A DNA stretch of 60,530 nt from a bacterium (GTDB taxonomy: Bacteria > Bacillota > Clostridia > Lachnospirales > Lachnospiraceae), in contig JAQYCU010000059.1 of assembly GCA_028724545.1 (NCBI GenBank), positions 1-60,530 on the forward strand, written 5' to 3'. This document shows positions 33,226 to 42,440 of this stretch, piece by piece. Both the position numbers and the translations under genes were made by a program. The number at the start of each line of letters is the position of its first letter. Position 1 is the first letter of the stretch. Under the pieces are notes generated by a model. The model searched no databases, was not told the DNA's origin, and worked only from the letters and a program-made list of their open reading frames with translations.

Positions 33226-34470
33226 ATGACAATGGAACAGTTTGAAGGATATTCATATGTAGAGGGAGGCGTTTGTGCAGCAAAGGGATTTGTTGCCAAC
33301 GGATTGAATTGTGGTATCAACCGTGATAAGTCCAAAAATGACCTGGCTATGATTTACAGCGAAACACCGTGTAATGCAGCAGCCGTATACACACAGAACA
33401 AGGTAAAAGGTGCTCCGATTCTCGTAACCAAAAGCCATCTGGAGAAGACAAACGGCATTGCAAAAGCTGTTATCGCAAATTCTAAAAATGCAAATACCTG
33501 CAACGCAAACGGCGTGGAAATTGCTGAAGAAGCCTGTGGTTTATTGGCCAAAGAACTCGGCATCCAAAAAGAAGAAGTTATCGTTGCTTCAACCGGCGTA
33601 ATTGGAGAACCACTTTCCATCGAGCCTTTCCGTAACGGAATCCCGGCATTGGCAGCAGGAAGTTCCAAAGAGGGACACATCGAGGCAGCCAAAGCCATTA
33701 TGACAACCGATACCGTCAAAAAAGAAGTAGCTGTAGAGTTTCAGATTCAGGGAAAAACCTGTTATCTTGGTGGTATGGCAAAAGGAAGTGGTATGATTCA
33801 TCCAAATATGGCAACCACTTTGAACTTTATTACGACAGATGCTGCCATCTCTTCTGAAATGCTTCACGAAGCATTAAGTGACATTGTAAAAATCACTTAC
33901 AACTGTCTGTCTATCGACGGCGACACTTCAACAAATGATATGGTAAGTGTTATGGCAAATGGTCTGGCAGGCAATGCACCGATTTCCAAAAAAGATGCTG
34001 ATTATGAAATCTTCCGTCAGGCACTTTATATTGTTATGGCTAATATGACGAAAATGCTGGCAGCAGACGGTGAGGGTGCTTCCAAGATGTTAGAATGTAC
34101 CTGTAGTGGAGCAAAAGATGTCGAAACAGCCATTACCGTAGCTAAAAGCGTTATCAGTTCTGATTTGTTTAAATGCGCTATGTTTGGCGAAGATGCAAAC
34201 TGTGGACGTATCTTCTGTGCAATTGGATATGCTGATGCCGACTTTGATATTATGAAAGTCAATGTTGATTTATCTTCCCGTGCCGGAAAAATGGCTGTAT
34301 GCCGTAACGGTTATGGCGTAGAATTTTCCGAAGACCTTGCTTCTAAAATCCTTGCAGAAGATGAAATCTATATTGACATTGACTTGCAGGACGGAGATAG
34401 CACGGCAAAAGCCTGGGGATGCGATTTAACTTATGACTATGTTAAGATTAACGGAGATTACCGTTCTTGA
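33226..34470 (+). CDS. argJ: Bifunctional glutamate N-acetyltransferase / amino-acid acetyltransferase
   Basis: The 414-residue ArgJ recycles the acetyl group from N-acetylornithine to glutamate in the cyclic arginine pathway. The precursor is cleaved autocatalytically before the nucleophilic Thr in KGSGMIHPNMAT-T (about 192-204; canonical KGAGMIAPNMATML). Other family motifs are KVKGAPILVTK, SIDGDTSTNDMV and FGEDANCGR. The rest of the arginine genes (argC, argB, argD) are not here, so argJ is detached from its pathway. Whether it is bifunctional cannot be told from the sequence. Confidence 0.95.
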   Translation: MTMEQFEGYSYVEGGVCAAKGFVANGLNCGINRDKSKNDLAMIYSETPCNAAAVYTQNKVKGAPILVTKSHLEKTNGIAKAVIANSKNANTCNANGVEIAEEACGLLAKELGIQKEEVIVASTGVIGEPLSIEPFRNGIPALAAGSSKEGHIEAAKAIMTTDTVKKEVAVEFQIQGKTCYLGGMAKGSGMIHPNMATTLNFITTDAAISSEMLHEALSDIVKITYNCLSIDGDTSTNDMVSVMANGLAGNAPISKKDADYEIFRQALYIVMANMTKMLAADGEGASKMLECTCSGAKDVETAITVAKSVISSDLFKCAMFGEDANCGRIFCAIGYADADFDIMKVNVDLSSRAGKMAVCRNGYGVEFSEDLASKILAEDEIYIDIDLQDGDSTAKAWGCDLTYDYVKINGDYRS

Positions 34471-34555
34471 TTCGCCATTCTTAATTGCAGATTAATACAT
34501 AAAATCATATCAAAACCAGATAATAAACATCAGCTCTTTGCTAAGAGTTAAAATC

Positions 34556-34608
34556 AAAAAATCGCCCGGAAAGCAGGAAACATATCTGCTTTTCGGACGA
34601 TTTTTCTT
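34556..34608. terminator. Bidirectional terminator between argJ and the L,D-transpeptidase gene
   Basis: AAAATCGCCCGGAAAGCAG pairs with CTGCTTTTCGGACGATTTTT (stem of about 17 bp with mismatches, 8-base loop) and has T-runs on both strands. It serves both converging genes. Confidence 0.88.
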
Positions 34609-34620
34609 TTTGCAAATTCT

Positions 34621-36195
34621 TTAATAGATAAATACCGGTTCTCTGTACTTTGTTAAGTCATAAATCTTCTTGGCATCGCTGACGGACAGATTGATACAGC
34701 CATGCGAACCACGTGTTTTGTACATTGTCTTATTCCAGCTTGACCACGGCTGCCAGGTTGCCGGATGAAAGCCTGTTCCGGTCCAGGTAATGCGAACCCA
34801 GTTCTTTACCGGTGTCGAATAATCGGCTCCTGTCAGCGTATATGCTGCTTTATGCTCTTTGATATAATAAGTTCCCGTTGGTGTCCGTCTGCCTTCTACA
34901 GGCCGTCCTGTGATGCACCGGCAGGAGAACTTTAATTTGCCTTTTCGGAAAACATAAACCTTCTGGTCTTTAATTGATATTTCGGTATAATTTTCTGTGT
35001 CCCAGTCATTTTTAAAGTTTACATAATCTTTTTTGTAAGCTGTATTGGCATAAATTGCTTTGCGCTTCAGCGTAATCTTTTTCTTTGTTTCCTCATTTGG
35101 ATTTTCAATGTATGCCTGCGTATCACTTTCCGGTATGGCTTCTTTCAAAGCCTTCTTGGCCTGCTTAACCATATTTTCATAATCCAGCTGCCAGCCATAA
35201 TCTCCTCCGGCAACCTTGACCATTTTTCCGGTATGGCTCTTGAACTTTCTTGTGATACCGACTGTTTTATATTTCAGACAAAACGCTTCCACCCACTCTT
35301 CGATTTTCTCATTATCGTATTTGATTTTGCCATTCTTACAACTAATCCATTGTGAAATTTCAGCAGGTGTTATCTGTTCCACATTGCCCTTGCCCATATT
35401 CCAGACAATATAACGTGACACGGCACTGTTGCACATCTTAAGCTGTGACGCAATTTCTTCACTGTCTGCTGTATATTTTGGATTTTTATAAACCTTTTCG
35501 CCGGTTTCCTGCTTCGTTAAATCTAACTCGCTGCTACCTTTTTTCATCGTTTCCTGTACGACAGACAACAGATTTTCAGTTACTATTTTGTTCCCCGGAA
35601 CTTCTTTCTGGCAGATGTATTGCTGCTTGTCTGCTGCATATGTAACAAATGCTGATTTTGGTGCCGTAATACTGTAATCACTGCTTCCGGTAACAAGTTC
35701 TGACTGTGTAATAATCTCTTTTAATTTTTGCTCATCATAAGAAATATTAAACTTCTGTGTCCACATTTCTTTGTCGTGAAACAATTTGAACTTCTCATGC
35801 TGTTTTTCAAAAAGAGTATCTATTTCTGAATGCATCTGAAACTGAAAATTAATATCATCTCCGTCAATTGTCAGTTCTCCACCATCTCGCCCTGTTATCT
35901 TCAAAGAATAATCAGCATACTGGTTTTCCAGCGTCTTCTTAGATTCAGCAAGTGTCTGTCCTGATACATCCACTTCGTTGATATAAGTATAACGATACCA
36001 TCTGTTAGCATAATGCAATTTCTGGTATAGCAAAACCGATGCTATAATAAGTACGGCCAAAGCAATGGTACCTCCCAGAAGAAAACGGGTATCGAACTTC
36101 TTTTTTGCTGCACCCGTCACCTTGTCCTGTTGCGTTGCCGTTTCCTGCTTTGCTGCCTTGTCCTGTTCCTGTGTCGTTTTCCCTTCTTTTGTCAT
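34621..36195 (-). CDS. L,D-transpeptidase (YkuD) with peptidoglycan-binding-like domain
   Basis: The 524-residue protein has a Gln/Lys-rich cytoplasmic head, one transmembrane helix (about 42-62), a long region with VDVSGQTLAESKKTLENQYA (PG_binding_4-type repeats), and a C-terminal YkuD domain with the catalytic motif HGCINLS in GSHGCINLSVSDAKKIYDL. GTPT.GTYYIKE is the usual first strand. It makes 3-3 cross-links in peptidoglycan or attaches proteins. ATG 36195 was chosen since AAGGTGG lies 6 bases before it; the GTG at 36204 falls inside that site. Confidence 0.92.
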   Translation of the reverse strand: MTKEGKTTQEQDKAAKQETATQQDKVTGAAKKKFDTRFLLGGTIALAVLIIASVLLYQKLHYANRWYRYTYINEVDVSGQTLAESKKTLENQYADYSLKITGRDGGELTIDGDDINFQFQMHSEIDTLFEKQHEKFKLFHDKEMWTQKFNISYDEQKLKEIITQSELVTGSSDYSITAPKSAFVTYAADKQQYICQKEVPGNKIVTENLLSVVQETMKKGSSELDLTKQETGEKVYKNPKYTADSEEIASQLKMCNSAVSRYIVWNMGKGNVEQITPAEISQWISCKNGKIKYDNEKIEEWVEAFCLKYKTVGITRKFKSHTGKMVKVAGGDYGWQLDYENMVKQAKKALKEAIPESDTQAYIENPNEETKKKITLKRKAIYANTAYKKDYVNFKNDWDTENYTEISIKDQKVYVFRKGKLKFSCRCITGRPVEGRRTPTGTYYIKEHKAAYTLTGADYSTPVKNWVRITWTGTGFHPATWQPWSSWNKTMYKTRGSHGCINLSVSDAKKIYDLTKYREPVFIY

Positions 36196-36529
36196 TGTTT
36201 CCACCTTTTCCTCTTATACTTGATTGTCTTTATTATTATGAAGCCACGCTGGCAGATATGCCTGACAACGTTATTTCCATTAAAATCTGTGGCTGCACGG
36301 CAAAATTTATGTCTGTTTTGTATCATTCTATGCCTGCACAGCAAAGTTTATTATAGTACATATACGGTAAGAAAATGTATCAGAATAATTAAGTTTTCCC
36401 AAAAAATATTACAAAAGTATTAAATGTTGAAATTTCTGCCTTGACATGGCTTTTTTATGTCAGTAAAATCATCTGAAAAGGGCAATACTATGCCTTGTCG
36501 CATCAGGCCTGCCCGGAAAAGAGGAATCT
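36196..36529. other. Intergenic region between L,D-transpeptidase and DUF3783 genes
   Basis: Divergent genes flank it. The right part holds the DUF3783 promoter (36441-36469). The left part contains a TATAAT on the minus strand (about 36351-36356) and a direct repeat CTGCAC.GCAAA.TTTAT (36292-36309 and 36334-36351). No ORF is supported. Confidence 0.6.
36441..36469 (+). promoter_or_regulatory. Promoter of the DUF3783 gene
   Basis: TTGACA (36441-36446) and TAAAAT (36464-36469) are 17 bases apart on the plus strand, about 60 bases before the gene. Confidence 0.75.
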
Positions 36530-36892
36530 ATGGAAAAAATTTTATTATTTCAAATAAAAGAAACAGAACAAATCAGACGTCTTGCAGCGCGTATGAAAAT
36601 CAAAGTATGCTGCATTGATACAAACTGCTATAAGGAAACCTTAAAATCCCTGTATCAGGGCGTAACGGTGCCTTCTGAAGAATATCAGGGTGACGCGCCT
36701 TCTGAAAGCCTGATGGTATTTTGCAATATCCCTGAGAAAAAGTTTGATAAAATGCTGGCAGCACTCAAAAAAGAACACATTTATCCTGACTATAAAGCTG
36801 TAATGACTCCGACAAATGCAAACTGGAATATCCTGCGCCTTTATTTTGAGATGGAAAAAGAAAAGAAAGCATATGGTTTATCCGGCAACTGA
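36530..36892 (+). CDS. DUF3783 family protein
   Basis: The 120-residue soluble protein begins MEKILLFQIKETEQIRRLAA and has the DUF3783 features LMVFCNIPEKKFDKMLAALK and YKAVMTPTNANWNILRLYFE. The family is widespread in Clostridia and its function is not known. Ribosome binding site GAGGAATCT. Its stop codon lies inside the loop of the terminator that follows. Confidence 0.8.
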   Translation: MEKILLFQIKETEQIRRLAARMKIKVCCIDTNCYKETLKSLYQGVTVPSEEYQGDAPSESLMVFCNIPEKKFDKMLAALKKEHIYPDYKAVMTPTNANWNILRLYFEMEKEKKAYGLSGN

Positions 36893-36930
36893 TACTACGC
36901 CGGATAACTTCCGTATGCTTTCTTTGATAT
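36862..36930 (+). terminator. Terminator overlapping the end of the DUF3783 gene
   Basis: 36862-36886 (AAAGAAAGCATATGG, TTTATCCGGC) pairs with 36899-36925 (GCCGGATAA, CCGTATGCTTTCTTT), with a 12-base loop holding the stop codon. A U-rich run follows. Confidence 0.8.
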
Positions 36931-37025
36931 ATTTTCTTTAATATACTTACTTTGATATGTTTTTATAATCCTTGTTATCGGCACGTTTTTACGATGCCAG
37001 ACTTTCTTTCACAAATCTTTCCTGC

Positions 37026-37430
37026 TTAGTCTTTCTTAATGGAAATACCCGGAAGAATCTCTTCGATGTCATCAATCAAATCGCCTGTTTCAACATATTC
37101 CTCATCATATTCCTCGTCTTCTCCGGCAATCTCTGCCATAAACTGGTCAAACGCCTGTGTTACAATGTCATATTCACTTTCATCTATATTGTCAAATACA
37201 GGTTCGCCGTTTTCATCCTCGGAATACTCCAAAACAACAGCCTCGCCCTCTTCAAAGTCCTCTGCCGGCTGTATCGGCATAACGGCAATATATTCCTTGC
37301 CTAACTCCTCGATTTCGAGTGCAGCGACTACTTCTGCCTCCACGTCCTTGCCGTCTTCGTCAGTAAGCGTAATAACTGCCACTTCATCCTGTTCTTCACT
37401 AAAAAATAATTCCTGATTTTTCTTGTTCAT
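37026..37430 (-). CDS. DUF1292 family acidic protein
   Basis: The 134-residue, very acidic protein begins MNKKNQELFFSEEQDEVAVI. The conserved part is VITLTDEDGKDVEAEVVAAL, YIAVMPIQP and VVLEYSEDENGEPVFDNIDE, as in DUF1292 proteins. A Glu/Asp/Tyr-rich second half ends in PGISIKKD. Function unknown. The ATG at 37428-37430 follows GTAAGGGGGCTTTT; the frame stays open to 37523 but without a ribosome binding site. It is the last gene of the GT2-arsR group. Confidence 0.8.
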   Translation of the reverse strand: MNKKNQELFFSEEQDEVAVITLTDEDGKDVEAEVVAALEIEELGKEYIAVMPIQPAEDFEEGEAVVLEYSEDENGEPVFDNIDESEYDIVTQAFDQFMAEIAGEDEEYDEEYVETGDLIDDIEEILPGISIKKD

Positions 37431-37546
37431 AAAAGCCCCCTTACCTGAAACCAGTGTTTTCGTTTCTTTGCTGATAGTAACATTGCCGTTACCGATTGTC
37501 AATTCCTGCTTCGGAAATTTCATAGAAATAACATAATTGCAGACTG

Positions 37547-37891
37547 CTATTCCTCAACGTGTTCGATTCCCTGACGCAATATCGTAAATACGTGTTCATC
37601 TGCAAGGGAATATAGCACCGTTTTTCCTTCCTTACGGTATTTTACCAGACGGTTTTGCTTTAAGATACGCAACTGATGTGATATTGCACTCTGCGTCATA
37701 TTGAGCAGACTGGCAATATCATATACACACATTTCATTTTCAAATAAAACATACAGAATCTTAATCCGTGTCGAATCGCCAAAAACTTTAAATAAATCAG
37801 CCAGTTCATATAATTTGCTTTCTTCCGGCAGTTTTTTCTGGATTTCTTCTACTGTCTTCTCATCGATTGTCATATAATCATTATTCGCCAT
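37547..37891 (-). CDS. ArsR/SmtB-family metal-responsive repressor
   Basis: The 114-residue winged-helix protein contains FKVFGDSTRIKILYVL, MTQSAISHQLRILKQNRLVK and YRKEGKTVLYSLADEH. The helix alpha-5 has Asp98, His100, His111 and Glu114; the spacing (2, 11, 3) and residues equal the zinc site of SmtB (D104, H106, H117, E120). The alpha-3 cysteine pair of CadC is absent except Cys55. It should therefore sense Zn(II) or a similar ion at the dimer interface. The gene overlaps the glycosyltransferase gene by 11 bases. Its likely target is the operator at 29809-29838. Confidence 0.92.
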   Translation of the reverse strand: MANNDYMTIDEKTVEEIQKKLPEESKLYELADLFKVFGDSTRIKILYVLFENEMCVYDIASLLNMTQSAISHQLRILKQNRLVKYRKEGKTVLYSLADEHVFTILRQGIEHVEE

Positions 37892-38858
37892 GTGTATCCT
37901 CCGTTTCTATGCCACAGCGTTTCAATCCTTCCCGTGGTATTTCCTGCGAAGTACGGATATCCAGAATGCTTTCTGTTTCTGTTGCAGCATTCTGATACCA
38001 CAATGCTGCTTCTGCCAAATCGCCTTCTGATTCATAATATTTTCCTAATTCACAGCAAATTTCGGCACAGGAAGCCGTAACAGCATCCTTTAGGGCAAAT
38101 CCAAAAAACTTTGGCAAATTATTTTCTATCCGGTATGCCCTTGCCAGTACGCACATTGCTTCTTTGACTTCTTCCATACTGCGGCCATCTTCTTCTAATG
38201 TCTTTTCAAAAACAGGAATCGCATCAACAAAATCCTGCTCTTTTCCTGATATATATAATTCCATTGCATACATATGGTGCAGTTTCTTTGAAAAACGCTC
38301 CTTACGCATACCGGCACAACAAAGTGCCTCCAAATCACGCTTTGCATGATTTCCTTCCGGACAGTGCTGTATTTCTATCTGACTGTCATACACCACCGGG
38401 TCCGTGCGAAGTGTTTCGTGAATCGGGTCTATCCAGACAAACTTGCGCAACCGGCGATATAATTTGGGCCGGTATTCTTTTTCAAAATTGTAAACCGTGT
38501 TATTCTCGCCGTTTGTGCAGTATAACATCTGCACCATTTCGATTTCCGGCAAAAGAATCGATTTTAACTGCAACAGTTTTTCCTGATTTTCCCTGTCAAC
38601 AAATTCATCAGCATCAGCTGTATAAATATATTCTTTCGTTGCCTTAGAGGCAGCATAATTTCTGGCATCGGCAAAGCTTCCCGTCCACGCAAAATCATAA
38701 ACCTGCGATGTATAACGCTTTGCTATTTCTTTTGTGGAATCCGTAGAGCCCGTATCCACAATGATGATTTCATCCATAACGGGTGCCAGACTATCCAGAC
38801 ACCGGGCAAGTACTTTTTCCTCATTTTTTACTATCATACAAAGACTAATACTGACCAT
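37881..38858 (-). CDS. Family 2 glycosyltransferase with helical-repeat C-terminus
   Basis: The 325-residue protein begins MVSISLCMIVKNEEKVLARC. The GT-A core has VDTGSTDST (about 35-43), the DxD-like ADADEF (about 81-86) and FVWIDPIHETL. After about residue 190 it turns into TPR-like helical repeats (MYISGKEQDF.., ELGKYYESEGDLAEAALWYQ). This domain order is the common "SunS-like/TPR" GT2 type of Firmicutes. Acceptor unknown; a cell-surface or protein acceptor is possible. It shares a transcript with arsR and DUF1292 genes. Confidence 0.9.
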   Translation of the reverse strand: MVSISLCMIVKNEEKVLARCLDSLAPVMDEIIIVDTGSTDSTKEIAKRYTSQVYDFAWTGSFADARNYAASKATKEYIYTADADEFVDRENQEKLLQLKSILLPEIEMVQMLYCTNGENNTVYNFEKEYRPKLYRRLRKFVWIDPIHETLRTDPVVYDSQIEIQHCPEGNHAKRDLEALCCAGMRKERFSKKLHHMYAMELYISGKEQDFVDAIPVFEKTLEEDGRSMEEVKEAMCVLARAYRIENNLPKFFGFALKDAVTASCAEICCELGKYYESEGDLAEAALWYQNAATETESILDIRTSQEIPREGLKRCGIETEDTHGE

Positions 38859-38902
38859 ATCTTCTCCATTTCCCTGATTTCATTCTTCTGTTTGTTCCTT
38901 TA

Positions 38903-38929
38903 TCAGAAATACGTTTTTAGCAACCTGCT
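38903..38929 (-). repeat. 27-bp copy of an internal PBP1A gene segment
   Basis: These 27 bases are identical to 40781-40807 in the PBP1A gene, where they encode QQVAKNVFL. The copy lies about 70 bases behind the PBP1A stop codon, in the spacer before the GT2 gene. The adjoining spacer has a further small repeat, TCGCACAG (twice). Confidence 0.85.
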
Positions 38930-39001
38930 ATCGCACAGCCTTTTGCTATACAACTTTCTGTCGCACAGTTTTTCCTGCCATTCCATTTTCTGTCGTATCG
39001 C

Positions 39002-41533
39002 TTATTCACTCACATCATCCGGAATATCCTCAGCCGGTTCTTCCTCAGCCGGAATGTCCTCCACTGGTTCTTCCTCTTCCGGAGCCGGCTCTGCTGTCGG
39101 CTTTGGCGTTTTTGTTACCGGCTTTTTCGTTACCTTTGGCTTCGCCGTTTCTTCTGGTTCATCTGTCACATCCACATCATCCGGTTCTTCTGTTATTGTC
39201 GCTTCTTCTTCCTCTTCCGAATCTGTTGTCGTTTTCTTCTTTTTCACGACAGAATCTGCTGTTTTAAATTCTTTCCGGTCAAGGCCGTCATGAATTTCTT
39301 CCATAAAGTCATGCCATATGGTCAAAGGATAGGTAGAACCATACAAATCACTCAGCGTCTGAGGCGAATCGTATCCTACCCATACCGTTGTTGTATAGTA
39401 AGGCGTGTAGCCACAGAACCATCCATCTTTCTTATCACTTGTTGTACCGGTTTTTCCTGCACTAGGCATATTGGACAATCCTCTTCCGTGAGCTGTACCA
39501 CGGGTCAATACGCCTTCCAGAATATCAGTCATTGTGCGTGCTGCATTCTTTTTGTATACCTGCTTGGAATCACGGTTTTTCATATTATTCAAAATAACAT
39601 TTCCACTGGAATCTGTAATTTTCTTAATACAGGTCGGTTCCCTGTAAATTCCGTCATTTTCAATCGTTGCATATCCTGCTGCCATTTCCACTGTGCTGAC
39701 ACCATTTGTCAGTCCTCCTAACGATGCTGCCGGATAATAATCACTGTCTACAATTTGTGAAAAATTCATATTTAGAACATATTTTAAACCTACTTTTGGC
39801 GTAAGTTCCTGGAACAGTTTCCATGCGATAACATTCTTAGAACGTTCTACTGCTGAACGCAACGGAATTTTACCGGAGTAAGAGCCGTCTGAGTTCTTAG
39901 GACCTCCCTCAAAATATGTGTCGTCCACAATCGTATTTGGTGTATAATTTCTCTCCAACTGTGGCGTATATACCACAAGTGGTTTGAAGGAACTTCCCGG
40001 CTGACGGTAACTCTGGAACGCTCTGTTTAACGTATATCCTGTCGTATTTTTCTGCTTTCGTCCACCAACAACGGCTACTACAAATCCGGTCTCATTGTCA
40101 ATACACGTTGCAGCTCCCTGCAATTTGTATACACCATCTTTTGTCTTTGATTTGAAACCGGCCAATGTCTGGTTGACCTTTTTCTGCAGTTTACTCTGCT
40201 TGCTACTGCTTAACGAAGTATAAATCTGATATCCACCCGTGTACAAAGAACTGTGACATTCTTCATACAGCGTCTTGTATTCTTTTTCGTACTCTTCCTG
40301 CTCCTCATCCGTCGCGAAATCTGTCTTAAACTCAAAGCCCTGCTTTTTCATCAAATCTTTTGTTGCACAGGTAATGGCATATGTTGCCATATAATCCTGC
40401 GTTTTGATTGCCTCTGCCGGGTCTAGAATGATTTTTTCATAAACAGCATCACTATATTCTGCTGCCGATATTTTGCCCTCTTCCAGAAGCTGCTTTAAGA
40501 TACGCTCTTTTCGTTCATTTGTCGCATCATAATTTTCCAAAGGATTGTAATACGTTGGTCTGTTTGGAATAGCACATAAAAATGCGATTTCTGCCAAATC
40601 CAGTTCTTTCGTTGACTTGCTAAAATATGCCTTGCTTGCTGCCTCAATTCCGAAATGGCCATTCGCAAAGCAGATGGTATTCAGATAAAATTCCATAATT
40701 TCATCTTTGGTATATTTTTCTTCCATTTCCAGAGCGATGAAAATTTCCCTGATTTTACGCTCTTCTGTCCGTTCATTTGTCAGAAATACGTTTTTAGCAA
40801 CCTGCTGGGTAATCGTACTACCACCACGTGTTGTACCTTCGCCTGTCATTTTTCCTTTGACATACAGCACGGCTGCCTTACCAAAGGAAAGTATGCTGAC
40901 ACCGGAGTGCTCATAAAAATCACGGTCTTCCGTTGCTACCATACAGTCAATTGCTTCCTGAGGAATGTCTTCAAATTCGAGATAACTGGAATCCTTATCC
41001 CCACGCAGTTTTGCTATCGGTTTCTTGTTCGACGCATAAATGGTACTTGTTTCCGAAGCACGGAATGTTCCCTTGTTCGACTCTTCTACGACTTGTTTTG
41101 CCTCACGCTTCCAGCGCAATAAATCGTCGCCGTATTTAACATAAAATACAACCAGAACACCCAGAAGGATAATAAGCAAAAGAAGGAAAAATATCTTCAT
41201 AAACAAACGGAATTTTTTAAATTTCTTTGGTTTCTTTCCCTTTCTCTGCTTTTTCGACTGCGTCTGTTCAGCCCGGACACGGCTTGCTGAAGCACTTCTT
41301 TTATTCTGGTTGGAAACACTATTTCTGTTGCCTGCCTGACGATTTGAAGTAGTATTTCTATTACCTGCCTGACGGTTGGAAGCACCATTTCTGCTTCCCA
41401 TCTGACGGCCTCTTCCTGAAGCCTGACGTCCGGATGTATTCTGCTCCCGTTGCATTTCCTGCCACTGTCTGTCGAGCTCTTCCATCGTCGGAATATTTAG
41501 CATAGGTTCAAAATCTCTTCTATCATTACTCAT
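39002..41533 (-). CDS. Class A penicillin-binding protein 1A
   Basis: The 843-residue bifunctional peptidoglycan synthase has a basic, Asn/Arg/Ser/Gln-rich cytoplasmic head with repeats of the NRQAGNRN type (about 35-85). It has a transmembrane helix (about 108-130), GT51 glycosyltransferase motifs EDRDFYEHSGV and GGSTITQQVAKNVFL, and a transpeptidase domain with SSFK (SxxK), SKN (SxN) and KTGTT (KTG). The C-terminal tail of about 85 residues is rich in Lys, Thr, Pro and then Glu/Pro/Asp (TKKPVTKTPKPTAEP). AATGGAGGTAAGAT precedes the ATG. Confidence 0.95.
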   Translation of the reverse strand: MSNDRRDFEPMLNIPTMEELDRQWQEMQREQNTSGRQASGRGRQMGSRNGASNRQAGNRNTTSNRQAGNRNSVSNQNKRSASASRVRAEQTQSKKQRKGKKPKKFKKFRLFMKIFFLLLLIILLGVLVVFYVKYGDDLLRWKREAKQVVEESNKGTFRASETSTIYASNKKPIAKLRGDKDSSYLEFEDIPQEAIDCMVATEDRDFYEHSGVSILSFGKAAVLYVKGKMTGEGTTRGGSTITQQVAKNVFLTNERTEERKIREIFIALEMEEKYTKDEIMEFYLNTICFANGHFGIEAASKAYFSKSTKELDLAEIAFLCAIPNRPTYYNPLENYDATNERKERILKQLLEEGKISAAEYSDAVYEKIILDPAEAIKTQDYMATYAITCATKDLMKKQGFEFKTDFATDEEQEEYEKEYKTLYEECHSSLYTGGYQIYTSLSSSKQSKLQKKVNQTLAGFKSKTKDGVYKLQGAATCIDNETGFVVAVVGGRKQKNTTGYTLNRAFQSYRQPGSSFKPLVVYTPQLERNYTPNTIVDDTYFEGGPKNSDGSYSGKIPLRSAVERSKNVIAWKLFQELTPKVGLKYVLNMNFSQIVDSDYYPAASLGGLTNGVSTVEMAAGYATIENDGIYREPTCIKKITDSSGNVILNNMKNRDSKQVYKKNAARTMTDILEGVLTRGTAHGRGLSNMPSAGKTGTTSDKKDGWFCGYTPYYTTTVWVGYDSPQTLSDLYGSTYPLTIWHDFMEEIHDGLDRKEFKTADSVVKKKKTTTDSEEEEEATITEEPDDVDVTDEPEETAKPKVTKKPVTKTPKPTAEPAPEEEEPVEDIPAEEEPAEDIPDDVSE

Positions 41534-41593
41534 ATCTTACCTCCATTACTCAGTAACTCTATGAAATCACCCTGTCATAAAGTACTTCTTTTT

Positions 41594-41622
41594 ATCATAA
41601 CACATTTTATGAATTTTTGCAT
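41594..41622 (-). promoter_or_regulatory. Putative PBP1A promoter
   Basis: On the minus strand TATGAT (41594-41599) has an extended TG motif and a weak -35 ATGCAA at 41617-41622, 17 bases away. Confidence 0.55.
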
Positions 41623-41660
41623 TCTTTTCCGGTTTTGTATCATTTTCGCTGTGCTGTTTT

Positions 41661-41690
41661 TGTTTACTTTTTGTTTTTCCGGCAATACTG
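41661..41690 (+). promoter_or_regulatory. Putative sigma-F promoter of spoIIR
   Basis: TGTTTA (41661-41666) and GGCAATACTG (41681-41690) are 14 bases apart and match the sigma-F pattern (WGHATA, 14 bases, GGNNANANTN) apart from one base. In Bacillus spoIIR is transcribed by sigma-F in the forespore. Confidence 0.6.
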
Positions 41691-41768
41691 TCACATAACA
41701 GCACAGCATTTGCCATTTTCAGCAAAGCATTGCACACAAATTATTTTTATCCCGAAAGGAGCACATAT

Positions 41769-42440
41769 ATGTTACACACACCAAAAATCATACTGCAACT
41801 ATTTGTATATTCTATGACTTTTGCATTATTACTGACAGGTTTTCGCCTTTGTGCCAAAGAAAATACCCTTTCTCCGGCAAATGTGTCAGCGTCCCAGTCC
41901 CGGCACCAAAAAGAGATTCAGGAAGATATTGCTGACCACGTTGTCCGTCTTCATATTATTGCCAACAGCGATACCGATGCTGACCAGCAATTAAAAATGA
42001 AAGTGCGTGACGAAATTATTTCCTCTTTACAAAATCAGTTAAAAAACACTTCTTCTGTTGCCGATGCACGCAAAATTATTTTGGAAGAACAGGCTTATAT
42101 TCAGGCAGTATCACAATCGGTTCTCCGTCGCTACGACTGTGATGATATGGTTACTGTATCCCTGGTGCCTCGCTATTTTCCCGAAAAGAAATATGGCGAC
42201 CTGACATTTCCGGAAGGTGTTTATCAGGCACTTTGCGTTGAAATCGGCAAAGCTGCAGGATATAACTGGTGGTGCGTCCTGTTTCCAAGTCTTTGCTTCG
42301 TGGACGAAACTACAGCTGTCGTACCAGACAGTTCCAAAGAGAAGTTGCAACAGAATCTGTCAGAAGAGGCCTACGATAGTCTGGAAGAAAAGCCGGAAAT
42401 CCGTTCCGGATTCTTAGACTGGTTTTCGTCCGGGGAATAG
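41769..42440 (+). CDS. spoIIR: Stage II sporulation protein R
   Basis: The 223-residue product has an N-terminal signal/anchor (about 8-28: LQLFVYSMTFALLLTGFRLC) and the SpoIIR domain (VVRLHIIANSDTDADQQLKM, KVRDEIISSL, YPRYFPEKKYGDLTFPEGVY-like LVPRYFPEKKYGDLTFPEG, and YNWWCVLFPSLCFVD). SpoIIR is made in the forespore under sigma-F, exported and triggers SpoIIGA processing of pro-sigma-E in the mother cell. ATG 41769 follows GAAAGGAGCACATAT. Its presence argues that the organism has a sporulation programme. Confidence 0.95.
   Translation: MLHTPKIILQLFVYSMTFALLLTGFRLCAKENTLSPANVSASQSRHQKEIQEDIADHVVRLHIIANSDTDADQQLKMKVRDEIISSLQNQLKNTSSVADARKIILEEQAYIQAVSQSVLRRYDCDDMVTVSLVPRYFPEKKYGDLTFPEGVYQALCVEIGKAAGYNWWCVLFPSLCFVDETTAVVPDSSKEKLQQNLSEEAYDSLEEKPEIRSGFLDWFSSGE

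Noticed and set aside
40655-41122. 155-residue plus-strand open frame inside the PBP1A gene
   Set aside because: It is the antisense shadow of conserved PBP1A coding sequence.
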